Assembly: GCA_047974805.1 (NCBI GenBank)
Contig: JBKECS010000030.1
Location: forward strand, 1-39,747
DNA length: 39,747 nt
Direction: 5' to 3'
From: JAJXUB01 sp047974805
GTDB taxonomy: Bacteria; Actinomycetota; Actinomycetes; Actinomycetales; Dermatophilaceae
A model generated the notes under the pieces. The model was not told where the DNA came from. It worked only from the letters and a program-made list of their open reading frames with translations, and ran no database searches. Below, in pieces: positions 25,537 to 33,094 of the stretch (the stretch's first letter is position 1; each line of letters begins with the position of its first letter). The position numbers were made by a program, and so were the translations under genes.

Positions 25537-26502
25537 CTACGAACTCGCCGGATCGAAGACGACGAGGGACCGCCCCATGGCGGCGGATTCATCCATCAGG
25601 GCCACCAGCACGCCATCCTCGGCGACCGCGGCGATCGGCCCGTGCGTCCCGTCGGCTGCGCTCGGGATGCGTTGCCCGTGGGACACCTTCCACCGCTCCT
25701 GATCGGTGAGCCGACGCACCGGGAATGCTGCTTGCGCGGCCTTCGCCAGTCCGATGATCGGCAGGGGTTGGCCATCCGCCACCGCCTCGCTCACGTCGGC
25801 CAACCGATGAGCCCCGGCCAGGGTGAAGGCTCCCACGCGTGTCCGGCGCAACATGGTCAGGTGGCCACCGACGCCCAGAAGCCAGCCAAGGTCACGGGCA
25901 AGGGCTCGAACGTAGGTTCCGGAGGAGACCGTGACGGCGACGTCGACATCGACCGTCCGAGGTCCCGGTTCATCGGTATCGTCGGGCACGGGATCTGTTG
26001 ATGTCCGGGATTCCAAGACAGGCCCGTCCGTGATCGATTGGACGGTGAAGGCCTCCACATGGACTGGCCTCGGCGCCAGCTGAACCTCTTCGCCGGCCCG
26101 GACCCGGGCGTAGGAGCGCCGCCCGTCGATCTTGATCGCCGACACCGCCGAAGGCACCTGCTCGATGTCGCCGACGAACGACATCGCCGCCGTGGTGATG
26201 TCCGCTGGGGTCAGGCCGGCGGCATCAGTGCGCGCGGTGATGTCTCCGTCCGCGTCGTCGGTCACGGTCGATTGGCCCAGCCGGATCGTCGCCACATAGT
26301 CCTTGTCGCAGCCGACAAGGTAGGTCAATAGCCGGGTCGCCTTGCCGATGCCGAGCACCAAGACCCCGGTGGCCATCGGGTCCAGTGTGCCGGCGTGACC
26401 AACCTTGCGGGTGCCGGCCAGGCGACGCGTACGCCCGACGACATCATGGCTGGTCCAGCCGGCCGGTTTGTCGACGATGAACAGCCCGTCGGGTGTGCTC
26501 AT
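25537..26502 (-). CDS. truB: tRNA pseudouridine(55) synthase TruB
   Basis: TruB makes pseudouridine 55 in the T loop of tRNAs. FIVDKPAGWTSHDVV opens the protein, and GHAGTLDPMATGVLVLGIG holds the catalytic aspartate (about residue 42). KDYVATIRLG and SSGTYVRALARDLG follow. The 321-residue protein has a C-terminal extension of about 90 residues resembling the PUA-like end of actinobacterial TruB, and an acidic insert near residue 160. Its ATG overlaps the rbfA stop by 4 nt. Confidence 0.96.
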   Translation of the reverse strand: MSTPDGLFIVDKPAGWTSHDVVGRTRRLAGTRKVGHAGTLDPMATGVLVLGIGKATRLLTYLVGCDKDYVATIRLGQSTVTDDADGDITARTDAAGLTPADITTAAMSFVGDIEQVPSAVSAIKIDGRRSYARVRAGEEVQLAPRPVHVEAFTVQSITDGPVLESRTSTDPVPDDTDEPGPRTVDVDVAVTVSSGTYVRALARDLGWLLGVGGHLTMLRRTRVGAFTLAGAHRLADVSEAVADGQPLPIIGLAKAAQAAFPVRRLTDQERWKVSHGQRIPSAADGTHGPIAAVAEDGVLVALMDESAAMGRSLVVFDPASS

Positions 26503-26948
26503 GCGCTGGCGGTGTCCCCGTCGGCGTCATCCGGGACCTTTTTGTAGGGGTCGACGTCCCCGGCATACCCGGCGCTGGCTGCCGCAGCCGCCACCTGTGC
26601 ATCGTGAGCCTTGGCGGCTCGGAGAAGGTCTTCGATGTGCGAGGCGTTCTCCGGCAACGCGTCCGGGACGAACTCAAGGGTGGGGGTGAGCCGGATACCG
26701 ATCTGCTGGCCGACAAAGCTGCGGATCTTCCCCTTGTGTCGGTCAAGGATCGCCGCGGTACGTTCCCGCTGGTCCTGGTCGCCCAACACGGTGTAGAACA
26801 GCGTCGCGTGCTGCAGGTCGTTGGTCACCCTCGCGTCGGTGAAGGTCACCATGCCGAGGTCGGGGTCCTTGACCAGCTGGCCGAGGTTCGCGGCGGTGAC
26901 GACCTTGATCCGGTCGGCAATTTTCAGGGCTCGGGCGGCGTCGGCCAT
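26499..26948 (-). CDS. rbfA: 30S ribosome-binding factor RbfA
   Basis: RbfA binds the 30S subunit and aids 16S rRNA maturation and cold adaptation. The 149-residue protein has the KH-like fold signature ADRIKVVTAANLGQLVKDPDLGMVTFTDARVTNDLQHATLFYTVLG and the helix RSFVGQQIGIRLTPTLEFVPD. Start ATG 26948 is preceded by GAGGAGG, a near-perfect ribosome binding site, so the longer open frame is not used. The C-terminal 30 residues are an acidic and Ala-rich tail. In many actinobacteria infB directly precedes rbfA; here about 6 kb of copper and sulfur genes lies between them. Confidence 0.95.
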   Translation of the reverse strand: MADAARALKIADRIKVVTAANLGQLVKDPDLGMVTFTDARVTNDLQHATLFYTVLGDQDQRERTAAILDRHKGKIRSFVGQQIGIRLTPTLEFVPDALPENASHIEDLLRAAKAHDAQVAAAAASAGYAGDVDPYKKVPDDADGDTASA

Positions 26949-27045
26949 GGGGACCCTCCTCAGGCGTCGGTATGGGCTGGACCACCTTAGAGGGTATGCC
27001 TGAACGGCTCGGCATCCCCGTCTGCCAGCGGCTAGCCTGGAGCCC

Positions 27046-27642
27046 ATGGTGGCGCAACGGCGGGGTGGACCGATCCGCACCCTGCGCATCGCCGCGCTTG
27101 CCGGCGCCGTGGTCGTGCTGACCACGCTGGCCCACCTGCTCGGCGGCGCATCCGCCGTGCCCACCGGCGGAGTCGTGGTGCTTACCCTGCTCAGCCTGCC
27201 GTTCGCCGCCGTGCTGACCGCTCGCCAGTTGGGCTGGCGGAGCATTCTGCTGTTCATCGGCCTCGGACAAGCCGTGGGCCACGTCGTGCTCATGACTGGC
27301 CCGATTCACATCGGGCTCCAGGCTCCCCAGCACGCCGGCGGTGTGGGGATGTCGGGCATGTATGCCGACCTCGCAGGCATGGCAGATATGCCCACGGGCA
27401 TGGGCCTGAGTCCGGCCATGATCGGCTGGCACCTGATCGCCAGCGTGCTCGTCACGGCAGCCCTGGCCCGCGGTGAACGCCTGGCGTGGCGGGTTCGCTC
27501 CTTGTGGCAACCACTCCCTGGAGAACCGGCCGAGTTGTCCCCACCGGCATGGTGCCCGTGCATCGCCGAGACCCTCGCGATCCCGGCGTTGCTGCCGTCG
27601 GTGCTGTATGCCCGGGGCCCCCCGGTCACCCAGATCGGCTGA
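27046..27642 (+). CDS. Met/His-rich multipass membrane protein of the copper cluster
   Basis: A 198-residue protein with about four hydrophobic helices (residues 13-33, 41-58, 65-83 and 122-145) and a basic N terminus. Between helices 3 and 4 lies a loop rich in Met and His (HIGLQAPQHAGGVGMSGMYADLAGMADMPTGMGL), the type of sequence that binds Cu(I) at the outer face. A Cys-x-Cys (WCPCIAE) lies in the C-terminal tail. It is followed on the same strand by a PCu(A)C lipoprotein and a Dyp peroxidase. Role in copper capture or transport is inferred; the protein itself is not recognised. Confidence 0.75.
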   Translation: MVAQRRGGPIRTLRIAALAGAVVVLTTLAHLLGGASAVPTGGVVVLTLLSLPFAAVLTARQLGWRSILLFIGLGQAVGHVVLMTGPIHIGLQAPQHAGGVGMSGMYADLAGMADMPTGMGLSPAMIGWHLIASVLVTAALARGERLAWRVRSLWQPLPGEPAELSPPAWCPCIAETLAIPALLPSVLYARGPPVTQIG

Positions 27643-27826
27643 TTCGACACGGGTCATCCCTGCGTCACGTAGGGAGTGCCTGACCGCCTGGGGGAGGTTT
27701 CTCATTCGGCGGTGACGATCCTGTGTCCGCCCCCACCCTGGTCCCGCTCGTCGACCGCCGGGGCCCATGCCGAGCCGAATGGCTCGCGGCACAACCCGAG
27801 ATTTCACTTCCAAGGAGTACATCACC

Positions 27827-28420
27827 ATGAACACCATGCCCATCCATGCCCTGCGCATGGGGCTTCCGGCGGTCCTGGCCGCCGGTCTCCTGGCCGGCTG
27901 CGGCTCGTCTTCTTCTGCCGGCTCGACAACCACGTCAAGCGGCACGTCGACGACGTCGACCACATCGACGGGATTGATCCTAAAGGACGGGTGGGCCAAG
28001 GCAGCCGACAGCGGCATGACCGCGGCCTTCGGCACCCTGACCAACACCACCTCATCGCCAATCCACCTGGTCGCCGGGTCCAGCCCAGTGGCCGGGATGG
28101 TGCAATTGCACGAGACCGTCAAGGCCGAGGACGGCAGCTCAATGATGAAACAGGCCCCGGACGGCTTCACCCTCCCTGCTGGGAAAGACTTCGAGCTCAA
28201 ACCGGGCGGCAACCACGTCATGCTCATGGAGTTGACTGCGCCGGTCAAGGTCGGTGACCAGACATCCTTCACGCTCACCGACGACAAGGGCGCGACGTTC
28301 GAGTTCACGGTGCCGGTCAAGCAGTTCACCGGCGCCAACGAGACCTACTCCCCCGGGAGCGAGTCCATGTCGCCGTCGACATCGGGCGCCTCGATGTCAA
28401 CGACCAGTTCGGGCATGTGA
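27827..28420 (+). CDS. PCu(A)C copper chaperone, lipoprotein
   Basis: A 197-residue extracytoplasmic copper chaperone. The signal peptide ends in the lipobox LLAGC with Cys25 as lipid anchor, then a Ser/Thr linker. The PCu(A)C domain (about residues 45-165) shows the Cu(I) ligand pattern H(M)X10MX21HXM in recognisable form: HETVK, SSMMKQ and GGNHVMLME. A Met/Ser tail ends the protein. ATG 27827 has AAGGAG 9 nt upstream. It overlaps the Dyp peroxidase start. In Streptomyces lividans a homologous pair (ECuC and DtpA) serves copper delivery for GlxA maturation; a similar link here is inference. Confidence 0.92.
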   Translation: MNTMPIHALRMGLPAVLAAGLLAGCGSSSSAGSTTTSSGTSTTSTTSTGLILKDGWAKAADSGMTAAFGTLTNTTSSPIHLVAGSSPVAGMVQLHETVKAEDGSSMMKQAPDGFTLPAGKDFELKPGGNHVMLMELTAPVKVGDQTSFTLTDDKGATFEFTVPVKQFTGANETYSPGSESMSPSTSGASMSTTSSGM

Positions 28421-29667
28421 TGGGCCGGCGCACCGCGAACCCCACCGGGTTAACCGAGCCCGGCCATTCCGGCACGAGCCGTCGTTCGTGGCTGACCGCG
28501 AACCTGGCCGTCGGAACCGCCTCGCTTGCGGCCTGCACCTCCTCCGAGGCGACCGATTCGACGGCAGGTTCGTCGGCGAGTTCGCCGGACCTCGATTCCC
28601 GAGCAGGGCAGACGTATGCCTTCTTCGGCCAACGCCAGCCCGGAGTCGCCCAGCCGCCGCAGGCGTTCGCCTCTTGGGTGGGGTTCGATCTGGTCAAGGG
28701 TGCGGATCGGGACGCGGTGCGCCGTCTCATGGTGGTCTGGAGCGATGACATTCCTCGCCTCATGGCGGGGACTGGCCCACTCACCGATCAGGAACCCGAG
28801 CTGGCTGCCGTTGCGGCCGGATTGACCGCCACTGTCGGCTGGGGGCCAGGTCTGTTCAGCGCGGCCCGCCTGACCAAGCCGTCATGGCTGCATCCGTTGC
28901 CGGCATACGACATCGACCGGTTGCAGCCGGCATACGGGCAAACCGATGTCATCGTGCAGGTCTGCGCGGATTCGCCGGTCACGCTGGCGCATGCCCGGCG
29001 GCAACTGATCACGGGTGTGAGTGATCTAGCCGCGGTGCGTTGGATCCAATCCGGCTTCCGCGAGCCGATGATCACCCATCCCGACAACCGGCGCATGCGC
29101 AACCTGTTCGGACAGGTGGACGGCACGGTCAACCCCGACCCATCCAAAGCCGAGGACGCCGCACTGATCTGGACTTCCGGGACCGATACATGGCCTGCCG
29201 GCGGCACCTCGCTCGTGCTTCGCCGAATCGCCATGAACATGTCCACTTGGGACCAGGCAGACAGGGAAAGCCGCGAGAACGCCATCGGGAGACGGTTGGA
29301 CACCGGCGGCCCGGTCACTGGAGGCGCTGAGAGCGCCGTGGCGGACTTGAATGCCACCGATTCGCTGGGGTTCCACGTCATCGACGATGTGGCCCACATC
29401 CGGCGGGCGGCCGCCGAGAAGCCAAACGAACGGATCTTGCGCCGACCGTACAACTACGACGACACCGGACAGATTGAGGACCATCCGGTGGGGCTGTTGT
29501 TTGCGGCCTACCAAAAGGACCCGATGGCCCAGTTCGCGCCGATCCAGGAGCGGTTGAGCAAGGGCGACCTGCTCAACCTGTGGACCACCCCGATCGGATC
29601 GGCCGTGTATGCCGTGCCGCCGGGGTGCCGCGACGGCGAGTACTTGGGACAACCTCTTCTGACCTGA
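28417..29667 (+). CDS. Tat-exported Dyp-type heme peroxidase (EfeB/DtpA-like)
   Basis: A 416-residue DyP peroxidase. The N terminus carries a twin-arginine signal (SRRSWLTANLAVGTASLAAC) that ends in a lipobox, so it is exported folded with heme and anchored to the membrane. The catalytic GxxDG motif is in FGQVDGTVNP; the proximal histidine is probably in DVAHIRRAA, followed by ILRRPYNYDD. Start is GTG 28417 or the adjacent ATG 28420, both overlapping the PCu(A)C stop, so the two are translationally coupled. A copper-cluster role like DtpA is more likely than iron uptake because efeU and efeO are absent. Confidence 0.93.
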   Translation: MMGRRTANPTGLTEPGHSGTSRRSWLTANLAVGTASLAACTSSEATDSTAGSSASSPDLDSRAGQTYAFFGQRQPGVAQPPQAFASWVGFDLVKGADRDAVRRLMVVWSDDIPRLMAGTGPLTDQEPELAAVAAGLTATVGWGPGLFSAARLTKPSWLHPLPAYDIDRLQPAYGQTDVIVQVCADSPVTLAHARRQLITGVSDLAAVRWIQSGFREPMITHPDNRRMRNLFGQVDGTVNPDPSKAEDAALIWTSGTDTWPAGGTSLVLRRIAMNMSTWDQADRESRENAIGRRLDTGGPVTGGAESAVADLNATDSLGFHVIDDVAHIRRAAAEKPNERILRRPYNYDDTGQIEDHPVGLLFAAYQKDPMAQFAPIQERLSKGDLLNLWTTPIGSAVYAVPPGCRDGEYLGQPLLT

Positions 29668-29737
29668 GGAGCCAAGCCCGAAGGGGGCAGGATGCCGCGG
29701 CGTCGCGGCTTGGGCGTCGTCGCCAGGGCCTGGGCAC

Positions 29738-29768
29738 TTGGCGACTCCGATACCCCTAGGGGTATAGT
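29738..29768 (+). promoter_or_regulatory. cstB promoter with CstR/CsoR-type operator
   Basis: A perfect 16-bp palindrome, ATACCCCTAGGGGTAT, lies at 29750-29765. Its half-sites ATACCC and GGGTAT match the operators of the CsoR/CstR repressor family. A possible -35 (TTGGCG, 29738-29743) and -10 (TATAGT, 29763-29768) flank it, although the 19-nt spacing is long. Repression relieved by persulfide is inferred from the gene controlled. Confidence 0.8.
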
Positions 29769-29813
29769 TACGGCAGTTTGTCAACGCATGCCCTACTACC
29801 TTGGAGAGCATCT

Positions 29814-31196
29814 GTGATCTTCACCCAGTACTACCTCGACTGCCTCTCGCAGGCCTCCTACCTCGTCGGCGACGAGGACACCAAGCAGGCCGTTATCGTC
29901 GATCCCCGCCGGGACATCGAAGAGTATCTCCAGGACGCGAAGGCCCAAGGCCTGACCCTCGTCGGAGTGATCAACACCCACTTTCACGCGGATTTCGTGT
30001 CGGGCCATCTCGAACTCGCCGAGGCCACCGGTGCCTGGATCGGGTATGGCGATGTCGCCAAGCCCGACTTTCCTTTCAAGCCGTTGGCTGACGGGGAACG
30101 GATCTCTCTCGGTGAGGTCACTCTGGAGATCATGACGACTCCGGGGCACACACCCGAGTCCATCTCCATCGTGGTTTACCAACACCCAGGCGACGACGTG
30201 GCCTACGGGGTCCTCACCGGCGATGCGCTGTTCATCGGCGATGTCGGCCGTCCGGACCTGCTGGCATCCATCGGTGTGTCCGCCCAGGAACTCGGCGTCA
30301 TGCTCTACGACTCGATCCAGCACAAGCTCATGGGGTTGGCCGACGAGGTGCGGGTGTTCCCGGCGCACGGCGCAGGGAGCGCGTGCGGCAAGAACTTGTC
30401 GACCGAAACGCAGTCGACCATCGGGGAACAGCGCAGGTTCAACTACGCCTGCCAGCCCATGACCCAAGAAGAGTTCATCGCGGTCGTCACCGCCGACCAG
30501 CCAGCTGCTCCGGCCTACTTCGTCTACAACGCGACGATCAACCGCAAGGAGCGGGAGGTGCGCGAGCTCGACACGGTCGTCCCCGGTCTAAGCGGTGCCG
30601 AGGTCGATGCGGCCCTCGCCGACGGCGCCGTCGTCCACGACGCGCGGGGCAATCAGGACTTCGCCACCGGGGCGCTGAGCGGTTCGATCAACGTTCCGGC
30701 GGACGGTCGTATGGCCGAGACCGTGGGGATGGTCTTCGACCCGGAGGAGAAGGTCATCATCATTGCCCCTGAGGGGCAGGAACAAGAGACCGCCGTCCGG
30801 TTCGCCCGCATCGGATTCGACCACGTCATCGGGTATGTGGCGAACCCAGAGGAGTACTTCCTGGCGCATCAGGATCAGATGATCCAGGCCAGCCGTCTCA
30901 CCGCGACCCAGGCCGATGAGGCACTGGACGGTGGACGCGTCCAACTCGTTGACATCCGCAACGCCGGAGAGGTGGCAGACGGGATGATCCCCGGCGCTGT
31001 GCACATTCCGTTGGCGGAGCTGGGTCGCCGCTCGGATGAGCTCGAGAGGAACGTGCCGGTGCTGCTCTACTGCGCCGGTGGATGGCGTTCCTCGGTCGGC
31101 GCCAGCCTCTTGCGCGCGAGGGGCTTCACCGATGTCTCAGACCTGCTTGGCGGGTACGGCGCCTGGGACGCCACGCACGGCGAGCTCGTCGGCTGA
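29814..31196 (+). CDS. cstB: CstB-like persulfide dioxygenase-rhodanese fusion
   Basis: A 460-residue fusion. Residues 1 to about 245 form a metallo-beta-lactamase fold of the ETHE1/persulfide dioxygenase kind, with THFHADFVSGH and PGHTPES supplying the mononuclear Fe(II) ligands. Then comes a rhodanese-like domain (about 265-350) without a catalytic cysteine, where VIIIAPEG replaces the loop, and an active rhodanese domain (about 365-460) with Cys in LYCAGGWRSS. This three-part order is that of Staphylococcus aureus CstB, which turns persulfides and sulfite into thiosulfate. The start is GTG 29814 with GGAGAG upstream (VIFTQYYLDC, family N terminus). The perfect CstR-type operator lies 49 nt upstream. 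Confidence 0.9.
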   Translation: MIFTQYYLDCLSQASYLVGDEDTKQAVIVDPRRDIEEYLQDAKAQGLTLVGVINTHFHADFVSGHLELAEATGAWIGYGDVAKPDFPFKPLADGERISLGEVTLEIMTTPGHTPESISIVVYQHPGDDVAYGVLTGDALFIGDVGRPDLLASIGVSAQELGVMLYDSIQHKLMGLADEVRVFPAHGAGSACGKNLSTETQSTIGEQRRFNYACQPMTQEEFIAVVTADQPAAPAYFVYNATINRKEREVRELDTVVPGLSGAEVDAALADGAVVHDARGNQDFATGALSGSINVPADGRMAETVGMVFDPEEKVIIIAPEGQEQETAVRFARIGFDHVIGYVANPEEYFLAHQDQMIQASRLTATQADEALDGGRVQLVDIRNAGEVADGMIPGAVHIPLAELGRRSDELERNVPVLLYCAGGWRSSVGASLLRARGFTDVSDLLGGYGAWDATHGELVG

Positions 31197-31202
31197 CCCC
31201 GC

Positions 31203-31277
31203 CTCCGGTTTTACGCCTCAGGTGGGAAACCCGAGGTTCGCAAGGGAAATCTTCCCTTGCGAACCTCGGGTTTCCCA
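31203..31277 (+). repeat. palindromic repeat copy 1, long hairpin
   Basis: A perfect 26-bp inverted repeat (31223-31248 with 31252-31277) has only a 3-nt loop, ATC. It is preceded by an arm, CTCCGG-TTTTACGCCTCAGG (31203-31222), also found with copy 2. It begins 7 nt after the cstB stop, between convergent cstB and the TDT gene, so it may act as a terminator. Copy 2 is at 33007-33080 in opposite orientation. Confidence 0.9.
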
Positions 31278-31337
31278 TGTCAAGGTCGCTCGATGACATG
31301 GGGATGATCCCATCCAAGTGCCACTCGCTGGCACGAG

Positions 31338-32312
31338 CTACTCCGGACGGCAAATCTCCTTGCGGGCCACGGCACGCAGGGTCAACACGCTGACGACAAG
31401 GCCCACCGAGGTGGCGGCCACCACGAGTGCGGCGGCGATTACCTGGTAGCCGGTCCCAGGGAGCTCACCCGCCATGACCACGGCCGCAGCTGCCGCTGCC
31501 GCCAAGGGGAAGGTGTATGCCCAGTACGGCACGGCGAAGGGGATCTTGCGCAGTCGCAATCCCTGCGCCAGGAGGAGGATGACGAAAGCCAAGGTAGCGG
31601 CATACAAAATCCGGCTCATCGGATCGGCCCCACCGCGCACCAGGGTCTGCCACGCGATGAGCGACACCGCCGGAGGGGCGGTGAAGATCGCAAGGGTGGG
31701 CATCAGCCGCCCGGGCAGCGGGATGTCATGGGTGAGCACCCGCTGCAGCAACAGCGGCAGGAGCCCGATCCAGAAGACGAAGCCCACCCCGAAGGAGAAC
31801 CACGCCACGTCGACGGAGCCGAGCGTGGGCACCGCCAAAGGTGTGATGACGTTGCCCACGACCGGGATGAGCCACGCCGGCGTGACATGGGTGGCGACGA
31901 TGTCGGGCCGGGACGACCATGCCGTCAGGATCACGACCGTGAGCGTCAGGTGAGCCAGCGCGCCGATCCACCACAGCACGTTGGCCGGGCCGACGGCCAG
32001 CGGGGACAACCCCGTCGCGATGACGAGAAGGCCGATGGTGATAGTCGGAACGAAGGCCATGCGGATCGGATGGCGCAGCTCTGCCAGGACGGCGGTGGGA
32101 TATCGCACCACTTTGATGAGGTAGGCGATGCCGATGACGACAAAAACGATGATCGCAAGGACCAAGAACGTGGTTGCCGGCCACGTCGGCACCGAGGCCC
32201 AGACGTGGCTGGCTCGGCGCCACGCGAGCGACAGCCCGCCCAGGCCCATCACCGAGCTGAAGAGGGAGACCGGCAAGTGCGCCAGCGAGTGGTCGTCGTT
32301 GTCGATGGACAT
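31338..32312 (-). CDS. TDT/SLAC1-family transporter (possible sulfite exporter)
   Basis: A 324-residue membrane protein with about ten hydrophobic helices. It belongs to the TDT family, which includes TehA, SLAC1 anion channels, malate carriers and the yeast sulfite exporter Ssu1. SLFSSVMGLGGLSLAW near the N terminus is the usual first helix. ATG 32312 has GGGAAGG 7 nt upstream; the open frame extends to 32429, but that part is Ala/Ser/Pro-rich and unlikely. It is the second gene after the rhodanese, 207 nt apart, so sulfite efflux is the likeliest role by context; tellurite or dicarboxylate transport cannot be excluded. Confidence 0.87.
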   Translation of the reverse strand: MSIDNDDHSLAHLPVSLFSSVMGLGGLSLAWRRASHVWASVPTWPATTFLVLAIIVFVVIGIAYLIKVVRYPTAVLAELRHPIRMAFVPTITIGLLVIATGLSPLAVGPANVLWWIGALAHLTLTVVILTAWSSRPDIVATHVTPAWLIPVVGNVITPLAVPTLGSVDVAWFSFGVGFVFWIGLLPLLLQRVLTHDIPLPGRLMPTLAIFTAPPAVSLIAWQTLVRGGADPMSRILYAATLAFVILLLAQGLRLRKIPFAVPYWAYTFPLAAAAAAAVVMAGELPGTGYQVIAAALVVAATSVGLVVSVLTLRAVARKEICRPE

Positions 32313-32437
32313 GGGCACCTTCCCAGGATCGGAGGCGGAGAGACTCGATGTTGGTGGCGCCGGGCGGCCAGCGGCGTTCGCCGTGGCGTCAACTGAGGTC
32401 GGATCGTATGCCGACGCCGATGTCTGCAACGCCTGGA

Positions 32438-32514
32438 CCGGCGATGGTCGGCCGACGTCAGCCGTCGGGGGCAGGTAGCGTTCGGGCCGGCGATGGTCGG
32501 CCGACGTCAGCCGT
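32438..32514. repeat. 49-bp-period tandem repeat in the rhodanese-TDT spacer
   Basis: Two identical 28-nt units (32438-32465 and 32487-32514) start 49 bp apart, each with the palindrome GTCGGCCGAC. The following bases are also similar (GGGCAGGTAGCG against GGTCAGGCAGCG), so this is about two copies of one unit. They lie upstream of the TDT start and could be paired binding sites or a recent slip duplication. Confidence 0.75.
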
Positions 32515-32519
32515 GAGGG

Positions 32520-32840
32520 TCAGGCAGCGCTTGGGCCGGCCACCACGGGATGTCCGGCAGCAACCCAGGCCGAGGTTCCCCCGTTGACTGAGACGGCGTC
32601 ATATCCCATGCCGGTGAGGAAGTCAGTCATGGAACTGCTGCGATTGCCGCTCTGGCAGATGACGTTGATCGTTCGGTCGCGCGGCAAGGACCCGAGCACG
32701 GTGCTGATCCGGCTCTTCGGGCCGAGGATCGCCCCAGGGACATGGCCCGAGACGTATTCCATCGGCTCGCGGCAATCAAGAATGAACCCGCCATCGGACT
32801 GGCGGGCGGCAAGGGTCGGAATATCGATGAGTTGAGGCAT
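32520..32840 (-). CDS. single-domain rhodanese sulfurtransferase
   Basis: A 106-residue rhodanese that would move sulfane sulfur between carriers such as thiosulfate, persulfides and sulfite. It contains FILDCREPMEYVSGHVPGA and the active-site loop ICQSGNRSS with catalytic Cys (CxxGxR), and ends with GGTSAWVAAGHPV. The length is that of stand-alone cytoplasmic rhodaneses. The ATG (32840) lies 14 nt from a CstR-type operator and has no clear ribosome binding site, so the leader must be short. It probably forms an operon with the TDT transporter. Confidence 0.9.
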   Translation of the reverse strand: MPQLIDIPTLAARQSDGGFILDCREPMEYVSGHVPGAILGPKSRISTVLGSLPRDRTINVICQSGNRSSSMTDFLTGMGYDAVSVNGGTSAWVAAGHPVVAGPSAA

Positions 32841-32853
32841 ACGCCAAGGTTAT

Positions 32854-32869
32854 ATACCCCCTAGGGTAT
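32854..32869 (-). promoter_or_regulatory. CstR/CsoR-type operator upstream of rhodanese
   Basis: ATACCCCCTAGGGTAT has the same ATACCC and GGGTAT half-sites as the site upstream of cstB, with a four-base centre CCTA. On the minus strand it is followed by TATATAAC, a probable -10, 14 nt before the rhodanese ATG. Two matching sites on the two divisions of the module point to one shared repressor. Confidence 0.78.
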
Positions 32870-33006
32870 TTACGAAATCGGATCGGTCGGCATACCGGCC
32901 CCTGGTCGTGGACGGCCACTCCCCCGGTCATACCGGCGAGTCGAGCCGTGAGCGGCTGCCGGTCACGGTGGGGCCTTATGACCAGCAGATCCGAGGGACT
33001 CGACAA

Positions 33007-33080
33007 GGGAAACCCGAGGTTCACAAGGGAAGGTTTCCCATGCGAACCTCGGGTTTCCCACCTGAGGCGTAAATCCGGAG
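33007..33080 (-). repeat. palindromic repeat copy 2, opposite orientation
   Basis: A 25-bp stem with two mismatches (33007-33031 with 33035-33059) and loop GGT, followed by the same 21-nt arm as copy 1 with one difference. It lies 14 nt beyond the infB stop, with the arm on the infB side, just as copy 1 has its arm on the cstB side. Confidence 0.88.
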
Positions 33081-33094
33081 ACGGGGGGAAGCGC

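Noticed and set aside
24399..25709. Long plus-strand open frame of 436 codons opposite ribF
   Set aside because: It lies antisense to a clear RibF with all motifs; the translation is compositionally biased, as expected in GC-rich DNA.
31203..33080. CRISPR array
   Set aside because: There are only two copies, inverted and 1.7 kb apart, and no regular spacers or cas genes.
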